From assembly GCA_963766995.1 (NCBI GenBank), contig CAVYCE010000002.1, positions 1-64,000 of the forward strand: a stretch of DNA of 64,000 nt, in the 5' to 3' direction. Below the pieces are notes generated by a model that worked only from the letters and a program-made list of their open reading frames with translations, was not told the origin of the DNA and did no database searches. Shown here piece by piece: positions 28,656 to 37,345 of this stretch. A program made the position numbers and the translations under genes. Position 1 is the first letter of the stretch, and every line of letters begins with the position of its first letter. The stretch comes from Bog-473 sp963766995. GTDB taxonomy: Bacteria > Actinomycetota > Acidimicrobiia > Acidimicrobiales > RAAP-2.

Positions 28656-30053
28656 ATGAGGATCAGACGATCAGGGCGCGACGCGGAACGCCGCCTTGGG
28701 CAGCGTCTTCTCCAGCGCGCCAACGCCATCGGCCCTGAATGGGGCGATGCTGTGCTGTACCTGGTGGCTGTGGTCTTCGCCATCATCACGATCTTCGCCT
28801 CCGGCATTTCGCTCTACCAGCAGTGGGGTGAGCTTGCCGTGGGCCCCTTCGCCGGTGGAGCAGCGGCCTCGGTTGTGGTGGCGTTGAAGGTTCGCCGCCG
28901 CCGGCGGCGGGGCGCATCGGGAACCGCCAGTGAGTCCGCCACCACCGGTACGCCCCGCTGGCGTTGGACGACGCGCATCGTTATCGCTGTCTGTGTGTTC
29001 GTCGGTGCCACCGCTATCCCGCTCTCCCTTGAGGTGCTCTGGCGTTCCGACAATGACCCTGGTTCACATGTACAACCCGAAGTCATCACCATCGAACACG
29101 GCGGTCAGACGGTGGCCAAGGGCAAGGATCCCTACCACGAAGTCACCAATTCGCACGGCAAGGTGATCTACAAGCCCAAGGGAGAGCCGACGTACGAGGG
29201 GTTCCTGCCGTACCTCCCGCTGATGACGGTGTTCGGTATTCCGAGTGAGCGTCGCCACGATGTCCAGCTGACCGACGCACGGATCTTCTTCAGTCTGGCC
29301 ACTCTCTTGGTGACTGGTGCCGCGCTGTGCCTATGCCCAGCCAGTGGTCGTCGAAAAATGCGGACCATGCAGGTGCTGGCCATCTTGCCCACTGCCGCGC
29401 TTCCCCTTGCCACGGGAGGTGATGACATGCCCGTGGCCGCATTCCTGCTCCTGGCCATGGTCTTGGCGCAACGCCGGCAACCGTTTGCCTCCGGTGTGGT
29501 GCTGGGCATCGTGTCAGCCATGAAATTCACGGCCTGGCCTCTGGCCGCCCTGGCACTGTTTGCGGCCCGAGATAAAAAAGATGTCCGGCGTCCAGGCCTG
29601 ATGTTCCTCGGCATGCTGGTGATCGCCGGACCCGTGGTGGTGCCGTTTGCCCTGCGTGGTCCGTGGGCCTTCTTCGACAACGTCGTGCTGTTCCCGCTCG
29701 GGCTGTCGGGGGTGAACTCGCCGGCGGCCAGTCCGCTACCGGGCCATCTACTCGTGACAGCGTTCCCGTTCCTTCACCGGGCATTGCCCCTCACCGTTGG
29801 CGTTCTCGGTGGAGCACTTTTGGTGTGGCATCTTTTCCGCCGACCCCCGCAGACGGTGTCCCAAGTGTGCACCTTGGGCGGGGTCGTCATGGGTGTCCTG
29901 GTGCTTATGGCGCCGGCCACTCGCATCGGTTATCTGCTCTATCCCATCAACTTCTTCGTCTGGACGTATCTGTTCGCAGAGATCGAACGTGAACGCAGTA
30001 GCAGTGGACTGCTGCAGGCCCGCGGGGAACGAGAACTGTCGTTTAGCTCGTGA
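28656..30053 (+). CDS. Multi-pass membrane glycosyltransferase, GT87/DUF2029-like
   Basis: 465 aa with about ten hydrophobic segments; the N-terminus and the loop after the second span are Arg-rich and cytoplasmic. An extracytoplasmic loop holds DPYHEVTNSHGKVIYKPKG and YEGFLPYLPLM; TGGDDMPVAAFLLLAM and VSAMKFTAWPLAALAL follow, a pattern seen in GT-C polyprenyl-phosphate-dependent mannosyltransferases (GT87). It probably adds a sugar to a lipid or cell-envelope glycan at the outer face. The acceptor is unknown. The start is ATG 28656; TAGCTA lies 11 nt upstream. Confidence 0.75.
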   Translation: MRIRRSGRDAERRLGQRLLQRANAIGPEWGDAVLYLVAVVFAIITIFASGISLYQQWGELAVGPFAGGAAASVVVALKVRRRRRRGASGTASESATTGTPRWRWTTRIVIAVCVFVGATAIPLSLEVLWRSDNDPGSHVQPEVITIEHGGQTVAKGKDPYHEVTNSHGKVIYKPKGEPTYEGFLPYLPLMTVFGIPSERRHDVQLTDARIFFSLATLLVTGAALCLCPASGRRKMRTMQVLAILPTAALPLATGGDDMPVAAFLLLAMVLAQRRQPFASGVVLGIVSAMKFTAWPLAALALFAARDKKDVRRPGLMFLGMLVIAGPVVVPFALRGPWAFFDNVVLFPLGLSGVNSPAASPLPGHLLVTAFPFLHRALPLTVGVLGGALLVWHLFRRPPQTVSQVCTLGGVVMGVLVLMAPATRIGYLLYPINFFVWTYLFAEIERERSSSGLLQARGERELSFSS

Positions 30054-30090
30054 ACGGCGAACTCTGATCGCCGCGCTGTCGCCCCGGCGG

Positions 30091-30699
30091 TCAGTCGGGG
30101 TCGGGCACCTGAAAGAGCCGCACCGTGAACTGGGTGTCGCCGGCGGCCGGCGCGTTGGCTCCGAAACTGGTGGCTGAAATCACCGCACCCATCTCCCAGT
30201 AGAAACCATCGGAGCCGGCCAGTTTGCCCAGCACTTCCAGCGCGCCCGGGTCGTGGTCGGCAGGGCCGACTTCGAAGATCTGCCAGCCCTGCGCCTTCAT
30301 GTCCTTTTGATAGAAGGTCTCCAATGCGCCTTGGGAGGCGTCAGAGCGCAACCCGATCTGCGCGTCGTACTGGTCAGCCGCCTGACTGTTGTTCTGGTGG
30401 GTGAGCAATATCGATCCCACCGGTAAGGAGACCGCGTTCACAATATTGCCCGGCGGTTCGCCCGAGATCGTGATGGCTGCAAGATCGACTCGGGCTGGCT
30501 TGGCTCGTAAGACGGTTCCGGTGACCGTATGCGTAGCGGTCGAAGTGTGTGTCTGTTGCACCGGATTCGCCGTGAGGAAATTGGCGCCGATGAATACGGC
30601 CAGGATGAGGACCCCTAGCCCAGGCACAACCATGGCAAAGCGCATGTTGAAGCCCGAGCTGGCTGGGGGTCGCACAGGAAGAGCGTCGTCGACCGTCAT
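30091..30699 (-). CDS. Single-span membrane protein of unknown function
   Basis: 202 aa. A short cytoplasmic N-terminus precedes one membrane segment (about residues 23-46, MVVPGLGVLILAVFIGANFL). A Thr-rich stalk and an external domain with mixed alpha/beta character follow (ALETFYQKDMKAQGWQIFEVG). The phrase pattern 'QGALETFYQKDMKAQGW' resembles small extracellular domains in actinobacterial lipoproteins, but I do not recognise a named family. TAGGCT lies 15 nt before ATG 30699. It lies just downstream of thiD on the same strand. Confidence 0.65.
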   Translation of the reverse strand: MTVDDALPVRPPASSGFNMRFAMVVPGLGVLILAVFIGANFLTANPVQQTHTSTATHTVTGTVLRAKPARVDLAAITISGEPPGNIVNAVSLPVGSILLTHQNNSQAADQYDAQIGLRSDASQGALETFYQKDMKAQGWQIFEVGPADHDPGALEVLGKLAGSDGFYWEMGAVISATSFGANAPAAGDTQFTVRLFQVPDPD

Positions 30700-30711
30700 G
30701 ACCGGACCAGC

Positions 30712-31533
30712 CTACGTGCCACCCATCCACCCAAAATGGTCGATAGGTCCGTGCCCGGCACCCAGCCGCCACTGCGTACCCCCCTGCAAACCTCGGGCCA
30801 CGAAGGCCTTGGCCTGCCTGATGGCGTCGAGCGTGTCCTCACCAAGGGCCAGGCGCGCCGCTATGGCGGCCGAGAGCGAGCATCCTGTGCCGTGGTCGTT
30901 CCCGGTGGGCACCCGCACGGCTTCCAGCACGGTGATTCCCTCGGGGCCGGCCACCACGTCGTCCGCCGTTTCGGTGAGATGACCACCTTTCACCACGACG
31001 TAACGAGTACCGCGTTGGCGGAGCTCTTCAGCCACCTCGGCCATAGCGTCGGTGGTCATCAGCGCTTCGACGTCGCAACCGGCGAGCGCAGCGGCCTCAC
31101 GGAGATTGGGCGTTGCCACCTCGGCCAGAGGGAGAAGGCGTTCGAGGTAGGCAGTGACTCCGTCCGGATCCATGAGGGCCTGGCCGCTTGATGACACCAA
31201 CACCGGATCCACCACCAAATGAGGCAGACGGCCCGCTTCGGCCGCTTCGGCCACTGTCATGACGATGTCCACAGTGGCCAACATGCCGGTTTTCACGCTT
31301 CGCACGCGCAGGTCGTCGAGCACGGTCTCAATCTGCAGCCGGACGAACGTAGCGGGAAGCGGCATGACACCTCGCACCTCGGCCGTGTTCTGGGCGGTGA
31401 TGGCGGTCAGTGCGGTCGTGCCGTGCACCCGGTGGGCGGCGAATGTCTTGAGGTCGGCTTGGGCCCCGGCGCCTCCTCCCGAATCTGATCCGGCGATGCT
31501 CAGGGCCACGGGTGGAGTCACATCGTCCGGCAC
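30712..31533 (-). CDS. thiD: Hydroxymethylpyrimidine (phosphate) kinase
   Basis: 273 aa. It phosphorylates HMP and HMP-P to HMP-PP for thiamine synthesis. PfkB-like ribokinase signatures are visible: AGSDSGGGAGAQADLKTF (residues about 13-30), the central VVDPVLVSSSGQAL, and the anion-hole GTGCSLSAAIAARLALG near the C-terminus. The frame stays open to 32319, but the start is GTG 31533: TATCGT (31545-31540 on this strand) is exactly 12 nt upstream and the protein then has the family length. It is divergent from thiG. Confidence 0.93.
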   Translation of the reverse strand: MPDDVTPPVALSIAGSDSGGGAGAQADLKTFAAHRVHGTTALTAITAQNTAEVRGVMPLPATFVRLQIETVLDDLRVRSVKTGMLATVDIVMTVAEAAEAGRLPHLVVDPVLVSSSGQALMDPDGVTAYLERLLPLAEVATPNLREAAALAGCDVEALMTTDAMAEVAEELRQRGTRYVVVKGGHLTETADDVVAGPEGITVLEAVRVPTGNDHGTGCSLSAAIAARLALGEDTLDAIRQAKAFVARGLQGGTQWRLGAGHGPIDHFGWMGGT

Positions 31534-31539
31534 CCGCCC

Positions 31540-31601
31540 ACGATACAGAGCAGGGGATACGCCCAAGACTGCCAAGGCCTGCGTGGGACGAGGGGTATGG
31601 T
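31540..31601. promoter_or_regulatory. thiD/thiG divergent promoter pair
   Basis: The minus-strand -10 TATCGT (31545-31540) serves thiD at exactly 12 nt. The plus-strand -10 TATGGT (31596-31601) serves thiG, 14 nt before GTG 31610. No TPP riboswitch is present, since both starts follow the -10 at once. Thiamine genes are often riboswitch-controlled, so any control here must be at transcription or elsewhere. Confidence 0.6.
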
Positions 31602-31609
31602 CGGATGCC

Positions 31610-32434
31610 GTGGCTTCGGATGCAGTGACTTCGGACGGAGTGGCTTCGGGTTCGCTGTGCATTGCCGGCGAGCAACTGTCGTCGCGTCTATTGCTGGGCA
31701 CCGGTGGCATGACCAGCCTGCAGGCACTGCGCAGCGCATTGGTGGAATCGGGCACGGGCATGGCCACCGTGGCCGTGCGGCGCGTGGACCCGTCGGGGCG
31801 TGGATCCCTCTTGGATTTGTTCAGTGAGCTGGGCGTGCGGGTGCTGCCCAACACGGCCGGCTGCGCCACCGCCAGCGAGGCGGTATTGACAGCCAAGTTG
31901 GCCCGCGAGGCCTTCGGCACCGATTGGGTCAAGTTGGAGGTGATTGGCGACGATCGCACCTTGCTTCCGGACGCGGTCGAACTGTTGCGCGCGGCCGAAC
32001 AGCTGGCTGACGATGGCTTCGTCGTGCTCCCGTACACAACGGACGACCCCGTGCTGGCCCGACGCCTCCAGCAGGTCGGCTGCGCCGCAGTCATGCCTCT
32101 GGGCTCACCCATTGGCAGTGGGCTAGGCATCCGAAACCCCCACAACATTTCGCTGCTCCGCGAGGCGGTGGAAGTGCCCGTCATCCTCGATGCGGGAATC
32201 GGCACCGCGTCCGATGCGGCCCTGGCCATGGAGCTCGGCTGTGACGGTGTGCTGGTGGCCACTGCCGTGAATCGTGCCCACGACGCGGCCCTGATGGCCC
32301 AGGCCATGCGACTGGCCACTGAGGCCGGCCGTCTGGCCCGTCTGGCTGGGCGGATCCCCGTTCGTTTCTATGCCGAACCATCGAGTCCCCTGGAAGGGCG
32401 AGCCGACTTCGGTTCTGGACCGCGTATCGACTGA
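31610..32434 (+). CDS. thiG: Thiazole synthase
   Basis: 274 aa as drawn. It builds the thiazole phosphate from deoxyxylulose 5-phosphate, dehydroglycine and ThiS thiocarboxylate. The family pattern is clear: SSRLLLGTGGM, DWVKLEVIGD with the Schiff-base lysine, PLGSPIGSGLGI, ILDAGIGTASDAALAMELG and CDGVLVATAVNRA. The start is uncertain: GTG 31610 has TATGGT 14 nt upstream, while GTG 31625 and 31640 are also in frame. The first residues consist of three imperfect five-residue repeats (SDAVA, SDAVT, SDGVA). thiS is not next to it, which is unusual. Confidence 0.93.
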   Translation: MASDAVTSDGVASGSLCIAGEQLSSRLLLGTGGMTSLQALRSALVESGTGMATVAVRRVDPSGRGSLLDLFSELGVRVLPNTAGCATASEAVLTAKLAREAFGTDWVKLEVIGDDRTLLPDAVELLRAAEQLADDGFVVLPYTTDDPVLARRLQQVGCAAVMPLGSPIGSGLGIRNPHNISLLREAVEVPVILDAGIGTASDAALAMELGCDGVLVATAVNRAHDAALMAQAMRLATEAGRLARLAGRIPVRFYAEPSSPLEGRADFGSGPRID

Positions 32435-32465
32435 CTCGTCGCAACGCTTCACTCTGCTCCCGCTC

Positions 32466-32509
32466 TTGACGGGCTCGGATGGCCCCAGTAAGTTAGGGCA
32501 CCCTAACTT
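32466..32509 (+). promoter_or_regulatory. Iron-box promoter of the iron ABC operon
   Basis: A -35 TTGACG (32466-32471), a spacer of exactly 17 bp, and a -10 TAAGTT (32489-32494) form a good promoter. A perfect inverted repeat AAGTTAGGG-CA-CCCTAACTT (32490-32509) covers the -10. The core TTAGG-N4-CCTAA resembles DtxR/IdeR/DmdR operators of actinobacteria. Position over the -10 predicts repression by an Fe(II)-loaded regulator. The genes behind it encode an iron transporter, which supports the call. Confidence 0.75.
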
Positions 32510-32566
32510 TCGGAGAGGTTGCCCGGGCGAGATGAGAAGTAGCGCAGGTCAGGGGGATGAAGGCGC

Positions 32567-32965
32567 ATGAACGTCACCGATGGGCGCCGCCTTGCCCTTG
32601 GTGCGCTGGCCTTGGCCGTGCCCCTGTGGAGCGCGTGCAATTCCGATGGCGGAGGGAACGGTGGGGGACACGGATCGGCCATCCCGAAGGCGCCCTCCAC
32701 CGTGTGCGCCCAACTCCTGGCCGTCTTCTCAGATGGGCCAGATCCCGACGCCGACCCGGTGGGATACGCCCTCAGCCAGATCAAGCCCTTGGGTGAGGTC
32801 CGATCATCGGCCCACTCAGCCCAGCCCACTCTGACCACCATCCGTACCCTTATTGCGGCCGATAAGGCGCTGGTCGGATCCAAGGGCAGCGACCATTCGG
32901 CCACCGTGACCATTAAGAAAGCAGACGACCGCGTGAACGACGCTTGCCCGGGAGTGGCGCCATGA
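32567..32965 (+). CDS. Small lipoprotein heading the iron operon
   Basis: 132 aa. A signal peptide with lipobox (LWSAC, Cys about 25) leads into a Gly/His linker and a helical domain (STVCAQLLAVF; TTIRTLIAADKALVG), with a second Cys pair likely disulfide-linked (STVC and NDAC). No named family is recognised. It is first in the operon behind the iron-box promoter, and its stop overlaps the ATG of the binding protein (ATGA). An accessory role in iron capture is inferred from context only. Confidence 0.7.
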   Translation: MNVTDGRRLALGALALAVPLWSACNSDGGGNGGGHGSAIPKAPSTVCAQLLAVFSDGPDPDADPVGYALSQIKPLGEVRSSAHSAQPTLTTIRTLIAADKALVGSKGSDHSATVTIKKADDRVNDACPGVAP

Positions 32966-33990
32966 AGCATCGAGCAATGGCTGGAGTGCTGGCGCTCTCC
33001 CTTTTCGGTGCGATGTTGACGGTGGGCGGAGGGGGTGTGGCATCGGCTTCCTCCCAGACCCTCACGCTCTATAGCGGTCAACACGTGCAGACCACCCAAG
33101 CCCTGGTGGCCGGCTTCGAGAAGAAGACGGGCATCACCGTGAATATCCGGGCTGACGATGAAGACGTGCTGGCTCAGCAAATCGTCACAGAGGGAAGTCA
33201 CTCGCCAGCCGATGTGTTCTTCACCGAGAACTCGCCCCCACTGCAGTTTCTGGCGGCCAAGGGATTGCTCTCGACGGTGAAGTCATCGACACTTTCTGCG
33301 ACCCCGTCCCGGTTCAACTCGCCCAACAAGAAGTGGGTGGGTATCTCGGCTCGAGTGAGCGTGTTGGTCTACAACACGTCGTTGCTCAAACCCAGCCAAC
33401 TGCCGACCTCCGCCATGCAGCTGGCTGATCCCAAGTGGAAGGGAAAGTTGGCACTGGCCGGAGCCGAGACCGATTTTCAGCCCATCGTCACCACCGTGGC
33501 CCGTACCTACGGGACGAAGGCGGCGCTCAGTTGGCTCAAGGCGCTCAAAGCCAACGCCGGGAGCCACATCTATCCGGACAACGAGACCATCGCCGACGAG
33601 GTCAACCGAGGACAGGTAGCCATTGGCATCGTCAACCAGTACTACTGGTACCGGGAACGGGCCGAAATTGGAGCCTCCAACATGCACTCAAAGATCGCCT
33701 ACTTCGCGCCGCATGACGTGGGCTACGTCCTCGATGTGTCGGGTGCGGCCATTCTCAAATCGTCGAAGCACCAGGCGGCGGCGCAGAAGTTCCTGGTCTA
33801 TATGAACTCGGCTCAGGGCCAGGAAATCATCGCCCACAGCCAGAGCTTCGAGTATCCAATTGCCTCGGAAGTGACCACGGCCCAACCTGAAACGCCGTTC
33901 AACCAGTTGCAGCCCAACGCCATCACCATTCCTGAATTAGGCACCGGCAGCGAGGCGATCAAGCTCCTCCAAGAGGCGCAGCTGTTGTGA
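32962..33990 (+). CDS. fbpA: Fe(III) ABC transporter substrate-binding protein
   Basis: 342 aa from ATG 32962, overlapping the previous stop. A signal peptide (about 1-30) precedes a class-II periplasmic-binding fold: TLYSGQHVQTTQALVAGFEKKTG, then DVFFTENSPPLQFLAAKG, and the iron-ligand tyrosine pair in VNQYYWYRER (about residue 226). These tyrosines and the leading YSG pattern are typical of FbpA/FutA ferric-binding proteins. No lipobox is evident, so attachment may depend on the lipoprotein encoded before it or on the permease. Confidence 0.92.
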   Translation: MKHRAMAGVLALSLFGAMLTVGGGGVASASSQTLTLYSGQHVQTTQALVAGFEKKTGITVNIRADDEDVLAQQIVTEGSHSPADVFFTENSPPLQFLAAKGLLSTVKSSTLSATPSRFNSPNKKWVGISARVSVLVYNTSLLKPSQLPTSAMQLADPKWKGKLALAGAETDFQPIVTTVARTYGTKAALSWLKALKANAGSHIYPDNETIADEVNRGQVAIGIVNQYYWYRERAEIGASNMHSKIAYFAPHDVGYVLDVSGAAILKSSKHQAAAQKFLVYMNSAQGQEIIAHSQSFEYPIASEVTTAQPETPFNQLQPNAITIPELGTGSEAIKLLQEAQLL

Positions 33991-33994
33991 TGTC

Positions 33995-35689
33995 GTGACA
34001 GACATCGGGGTGCAGGCACCGGCAGAGGAACTCGAGCGTTCTCTTCTATCGGGCGGTAGCGGGGGTGCGCCGTTTCTGCGGCTCAAGGGTCGTCATCATC
34101 GGCACCACCTGGAACGTCGCCACCTCCCGCCGATCCTGTCAGCCGTTGCGGTGGCGGTCACCATCATTGTCGTCCTGCCCTTGGTTTTCCTCGTTGTTCA
34201 AGCTGTGCAGGTGGGTTGGAGCACGCTCGACCCTCTGCTCTTTCGAAGTCTCACCGCGCAACTGTTGTGGGACACGATCAGCCTCACCGTGGTGGTCACG
34301 GTGTTTTCCGCCGTCATTGGCACGTTGGCCGCATGGTTTATTGAACGGACGCAGTTGCCTGGACGACGAGTCTGGGCCGTCCTGGTGGTGATCCCGCTGG
34401 GCATTCCCGACTTCGTGGTCAGCTTCGGGTGGAAAGCCATCTTTCCGTCCATTTCGGGCTTTTGGGCCGCCGCCATGATCATGACGTTGGCCGTGTACCC
34501 GTTGGTCTTCCTCCCCGTGGCGGCCAGCTTGCGCAATGCCGACCCCGCTCAGGAAGAGGTGGCGCGGAGCCTCGGCGTGGGTCGCCTGACCACCTTCTGG
34601 CGCATCTCCATCGGCCAAGCGCGCCTGGCCATATTGGGTGGAGCGGTGCTGGTGGCCTTGGTGGTACTGGCCGAATACGGCGCCTTCGAGATCATCGGCT
34701 TCCGCACCCTGACCACCGAGATCTTCACGGAATACACGGTGGGATTCAATCAACCGGCGGCCTGCGCCCTGTCTCTTGTTTTGGTGGCGCTGGGCGGCAT
34801 GATCCTCTTGGGAGAGGGAGCGGGTCGAGGCCAGGGCCGGATCTCTCGCCTGGGCGCCGGTGCCGCCCGTCAGATTCGGCCGGTGCAGTTGGGACGCTCC
34901 AAGCCGTTCGCGTTGGGCGGTGTCCTGTTGCTCGTTGGCTTGGCCCTTGGAGTTCCATTCGGAGCGGTCCTCTATCTGATGCTGCGAGGCGGGGCGTCCA
35001 CGTTTCCGCCGGCTTCCATCGCAGCGGCGGCCGGACACACGTTTGTGTACTCGGCCGCAGCCGGTCTCATTGCCACTGCGGGCGCGCTGCCCGTCGCCCT
35101 GCTTTCGGTTCGCTTTCCGCGTCCCAACGTACGGCGGTTGGAACGGCCCAACATGTTGATTCTGTGCGTGCCGGGACTGGTGGTGGCGCTGAGCTTCACC
35201 TATCTGACCGAGCACTTTCTTAATGGCTTCAGCTACCAAACGCCGTGGCTGCTTATTGTCGTCTATGCCGTGATGTTCTTCCCACTGGCCGTGGTCTCGG
35301 TGCGGGCCGCCGTGGCCCGGTCCCCGGTGGGCCTGGAAGAGGTGGGCCATTCGCTCGGCGTGAGCAGGGCGTCGGTGTTCTGGCGGGTGACCCTGCCTCT
35401 TATCGGTCCAGGCCTGGCCGCCGCTTTCTGCCTCGTCTTCCTGGAAGCGGCAACCGAACTCACCGCCACACTGGTGCTTGTCCCGACCGGAGTGCAGACA
35501 TTGGCCACCCAGTTCTGGGCTTTCCAGACCAATCTTTCCTATAGCCAGGCTGCGCCCTACGCCGGGGTCATCATGGTGATCGCGGCGGTACCCAGCTTTG
35601 TCTTGGGCCGCTGGTTCGATCGCCTGCCGGCCCGAGCCGCCATGACGCAAGCCCCAGGCCCTGCACCAAGCACAATGGTCAGCGTATGA
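33995..35689 (+). CDS. fbpB: Fe(III) ABC transporter permease (two fused halves)
   Basis: 564 aa with about 12 membrane spans. It is made of two copies of the permease domain, each with an EAA loop for the ATPase: ADPAQEEVARSLGVGRLTTFWRIS (near residue 180) and SPVGLEEVGHSLGVSRASVFWRVT (near residue 445). Fused FbpB permeases of this kind serve the ferric-binding-protein system. It starts at GTG 33995 shortly after the fbpA stop, and its end overlaps the ATPase start (ATGA). Confidence 0.93.
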   Translation: MTDIGVQAPAEELERSLLSGGSGGAPFLRLKGRHHRHHLERRHLPPILSAVAVAVTIIVVLPLVFLVVQAVQVGWSTLDPLLFRSLTAQLLWDTISLTVVVTVFSAVIGTLAAWFIERTQLPGRRVWAVLVVIPLGIPDFVVSFGWKAIFPSISGFWAAAMIMTLAVYPLVFLPVAASLRNADPAQEEVARSLGVGRLTTFWRISIGQARLAILGGAVLVALVVLAEYGAFEIIGFRTLTTEIFTEYTVGFNQPAACALSLVLVALGGMILLGEGAGRGQGRISRLGAGAARQIRPVQLGRSKPFALGGVLLLVGLALGVPFGAVLYLMLRGGASTFPPASIAAAAGHTFVYSAAAGLIATAGALPVALLSVRFPRPNVRRLERPNMLILCVPGLVVALSFTYLTEHFLNGFSYQTPWLLIVVYAVMFFPLAVVSVRAAVARSPVGLEEVGHSLGVSRASVFWRVTLPLIGPGLAAAFCLVFLEAATELTATLVLVPTGVQTLATQFWAFQTNLSYSQAAPYAGVIMVIAAVPSFVLGRWFDRLPARAAMTQAPGPAPSTMVSV

Positions 35690-36783
35690 AGGGGCTCGTC
35701 GTCACTGGTGTCACCAAATCGTTCGGCCCCCAGCCCGTGCTCCGCGGCGTCGATCTGCGCGTACCGGATGGGTCCTTCACTGCCGTCCTCGGCCCTTCAG
35801 GTAGTGGGAAGACCACCCTGCTCCGGATCATTGCCGGATTCGAACGACCCGAGAGCGGGGAAGTGCGCCTCGGTGCGCAGGTGGTCGATGACGCCGCCCA
35901 CCGGTTCGTGCCCTGCGAGAAGCGTCGCATTGGGTACGTGCCGCAGGAGGGTGCGCTCTTTCCGCATCTCAGTGTCGGGCGCAATGTGGCGTTCGGGTTG
36001 CCCAAGGAAAGTCGTAGGGGCACCCGGGTGGAAGAGATGCTCGAACTAGTGGGGTTGTCGGGGTACGCCCGTCGCTACCCTCATCAGCTCTCTGGCGGCC
36101 AGCAGCAACGAGTGGCCTTGGCCCGGGCGTTAGCAGCCGACCCCGAGATCGTCCTCCTCGATGAGCCGTTCTCGTCACTCGACGCTTCATTGCGAGCTTC
36201 GGTCCGGGCCGACGTGCACCAGGTGCTGCGGTTGGCCGGCACCACCGCCATTTTGGTGACGCACGACCAAGATGAAGCATTGTCTATGGCCGATCAGGTC
36301 GCGGTGCTGCAGGCGGGGGTGATCGCTCAGATCGACTCACCGGCTGGTCTCTACGGCACACCGAGAGATGCTGACCTGGCCCAGTTCATGGGCGATGCCA
36401 ATTTGTTGGACGGCACGTTCAAGGGCGGTCGCGTGGCTACGGCTCTGGGGACATTGGACCTCGCGTCGCCGGTGAATGGTCAGGCCGCCACATCGGATGG
36501 AAGTGGTACCGATTCGGCCAAGGTCATGGTCCGCCCGGAACAACTGGTGATCGGCGAGGTGGAGTCCGCCGTGGTGGCTGGGATGATCCAGAGCTATGAG
36601 TACTTCGGGCACGACGCTGTGGTCAGAGTGCGGCCCGACGCCAGTGCCCTGCCAGTCCTGGTGGTCCGTGTCACCGGGGGCTCGCCGCTCGTGCCCGGAT
36701 CACGGGTGGGGCTGCGGGTGACTGGGCCGGTCGTGGCCTGGCCCGCCTCGTCGGGCTCAGATGGTCCCAACTCCGTCGAATAA
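35686..36783 (+). CDS. fbpC: Fe(III) ABC transporter ATPase
   Basis: 365 aa. Walker A GPSGSGKTT, Q-loop YVPQEGALFPH, signature LSGGQQQRVALARAL, Walker B IVLLDEPFSSLD and the H-loop VTHDQDEA are all present. The C-terminal part (about 245-365) is a TOBE-type domain (VMVRPEQLVIGEVES). It energises the fbpB permease. ATG 35686 overlaps the fbpB stop, so the lipoprotein, binding protein, permease and ATPase form one translationally coupled operon under the iron box. Confidence 0.94.
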   Translation: MKGLVVTGVTKSFGPQPVLRGVDLRVPDGSFTAVLGPSGSGKTTLLRIIAGFERPESGEVRLGAQVVDDAAHRFVPCEKRRIGYVPQEGALFPHLSVGRNVAFGLPKESRRGTRVEEMLELVGLSGYARRYPHQLSGGQQQRVALARALAADPEIVLLDEPFSSLDASLRASVRADVHQVLRLAGTTAILVTHDQDEALSMADQVAVLQAGVIAQIDSPAGLYGTPRDADLAQFMGDANLLDGTFKGGRVATALGTLDLASPVNGQAATSDGSGTDSAKVMVRPEQLVIGEVESAVVAGMIQSYEYFGHDAVVRVRPDASALPVLVVRVTGGSPLVPGSRVGLRVTGPVVAWPASSGSDGPNSVE

Positions 36784-36859
36784 CGTCTCCGTAACTACGT
36801 CGCTGTCATCAGGACTGCACTAGGATTTCACTCCGGAACGACAGTCAGCAGGAGGTGTG

Positions 36860-37345
36860 ATGGCCGAGGTGTCAACGACCCATGTCGGTGGGTTTCACGG
36901 ACCGCAGGTGTGCGGTCTCGTGGGGATCACCTACCGCCAGCTGGACTATTGGGCCCGAACCGGCCTGCTGCAACCCTCAGTGGCTACCGCCAAGGGCAGT
37001 GGCACCCGCCGCGTGTATTCCTATTCGGACGTGCTCGAGCTCAAAGTGATTAAGCAGTTGCTCGATGCCGGCGTCTCGCTCCAGTCGGCCCGCCGAGCCG
37101 TTGAGTGCTTGCGGGAGGATCTTGGGGCGGACGTGGCCTCCTCCAACTTGGTATTGACCGGGACCAGCTCGGTGTTGGCCCGCTCCAATGGCGAAGTGGT
37201 CGATCTGCTGGCCGGGGGGCAAGGTGTCTTCAACATCGTGCCGTTAGCTGGCGTAGTCGACGAGCTTGAAGCTGACATTGTGCGCATGGACAGCGGTGCC
37301 CAGTCGCGTCCATCGGGCGAACTGGCCCGGGCCGCCGGGGAGTGA
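36860..37345 (+). CDS. MerR-family regulator (second, Rv1830-like)
   Basis: 161 aa from ATG 36860 with AGGAGGT just upstream; GTG 36857 is possible. The MerR DNA-binding domain is at residues 12-85 (CGLVGITYRQLDYWARTGLL; VYSYSDVLELKVIKQLLDAGVSL). The short C-terminal half (LVLTGTSSVLARSNGEVVDLLAGGQGVFNIVPL) matches the second MerR protein found beside garA/gcvP in mycobacteria (Rv1830). Its targets are unknown here. It heads a tight run into gcvT, but gcvT has its own promoter. Confidence 0.88.
   Translation: MAEVSTTHVGGFHGPQVCGLVGITYRQLDYWARTGLLQPSVATAKGSGTRRVYSYSDVLELKVIKQLLDAGVSLQSARRAVECLREDLGADVASSNLVLTGTSSVLARSNGEVVDLLAGGQGVFNIVPLAGVVDELEADIVRMDSGAQSRPSGELARAAGE

Noticed and set aside
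31259..31609. N-terminal extension of thiG over thiD, about 117 codons.
   Set aside because: It is the complement of thiD and is absent from the ThiG family; the -10 at 31596-31601 fits a later start.
34139..35650. A 503-codon minus-strand frame opposite fbpB.
   Set aside because: It is rich in Gln, His and Gly as expected for the complement of membrane-protein codons; the plus strand has clear permease motifs.
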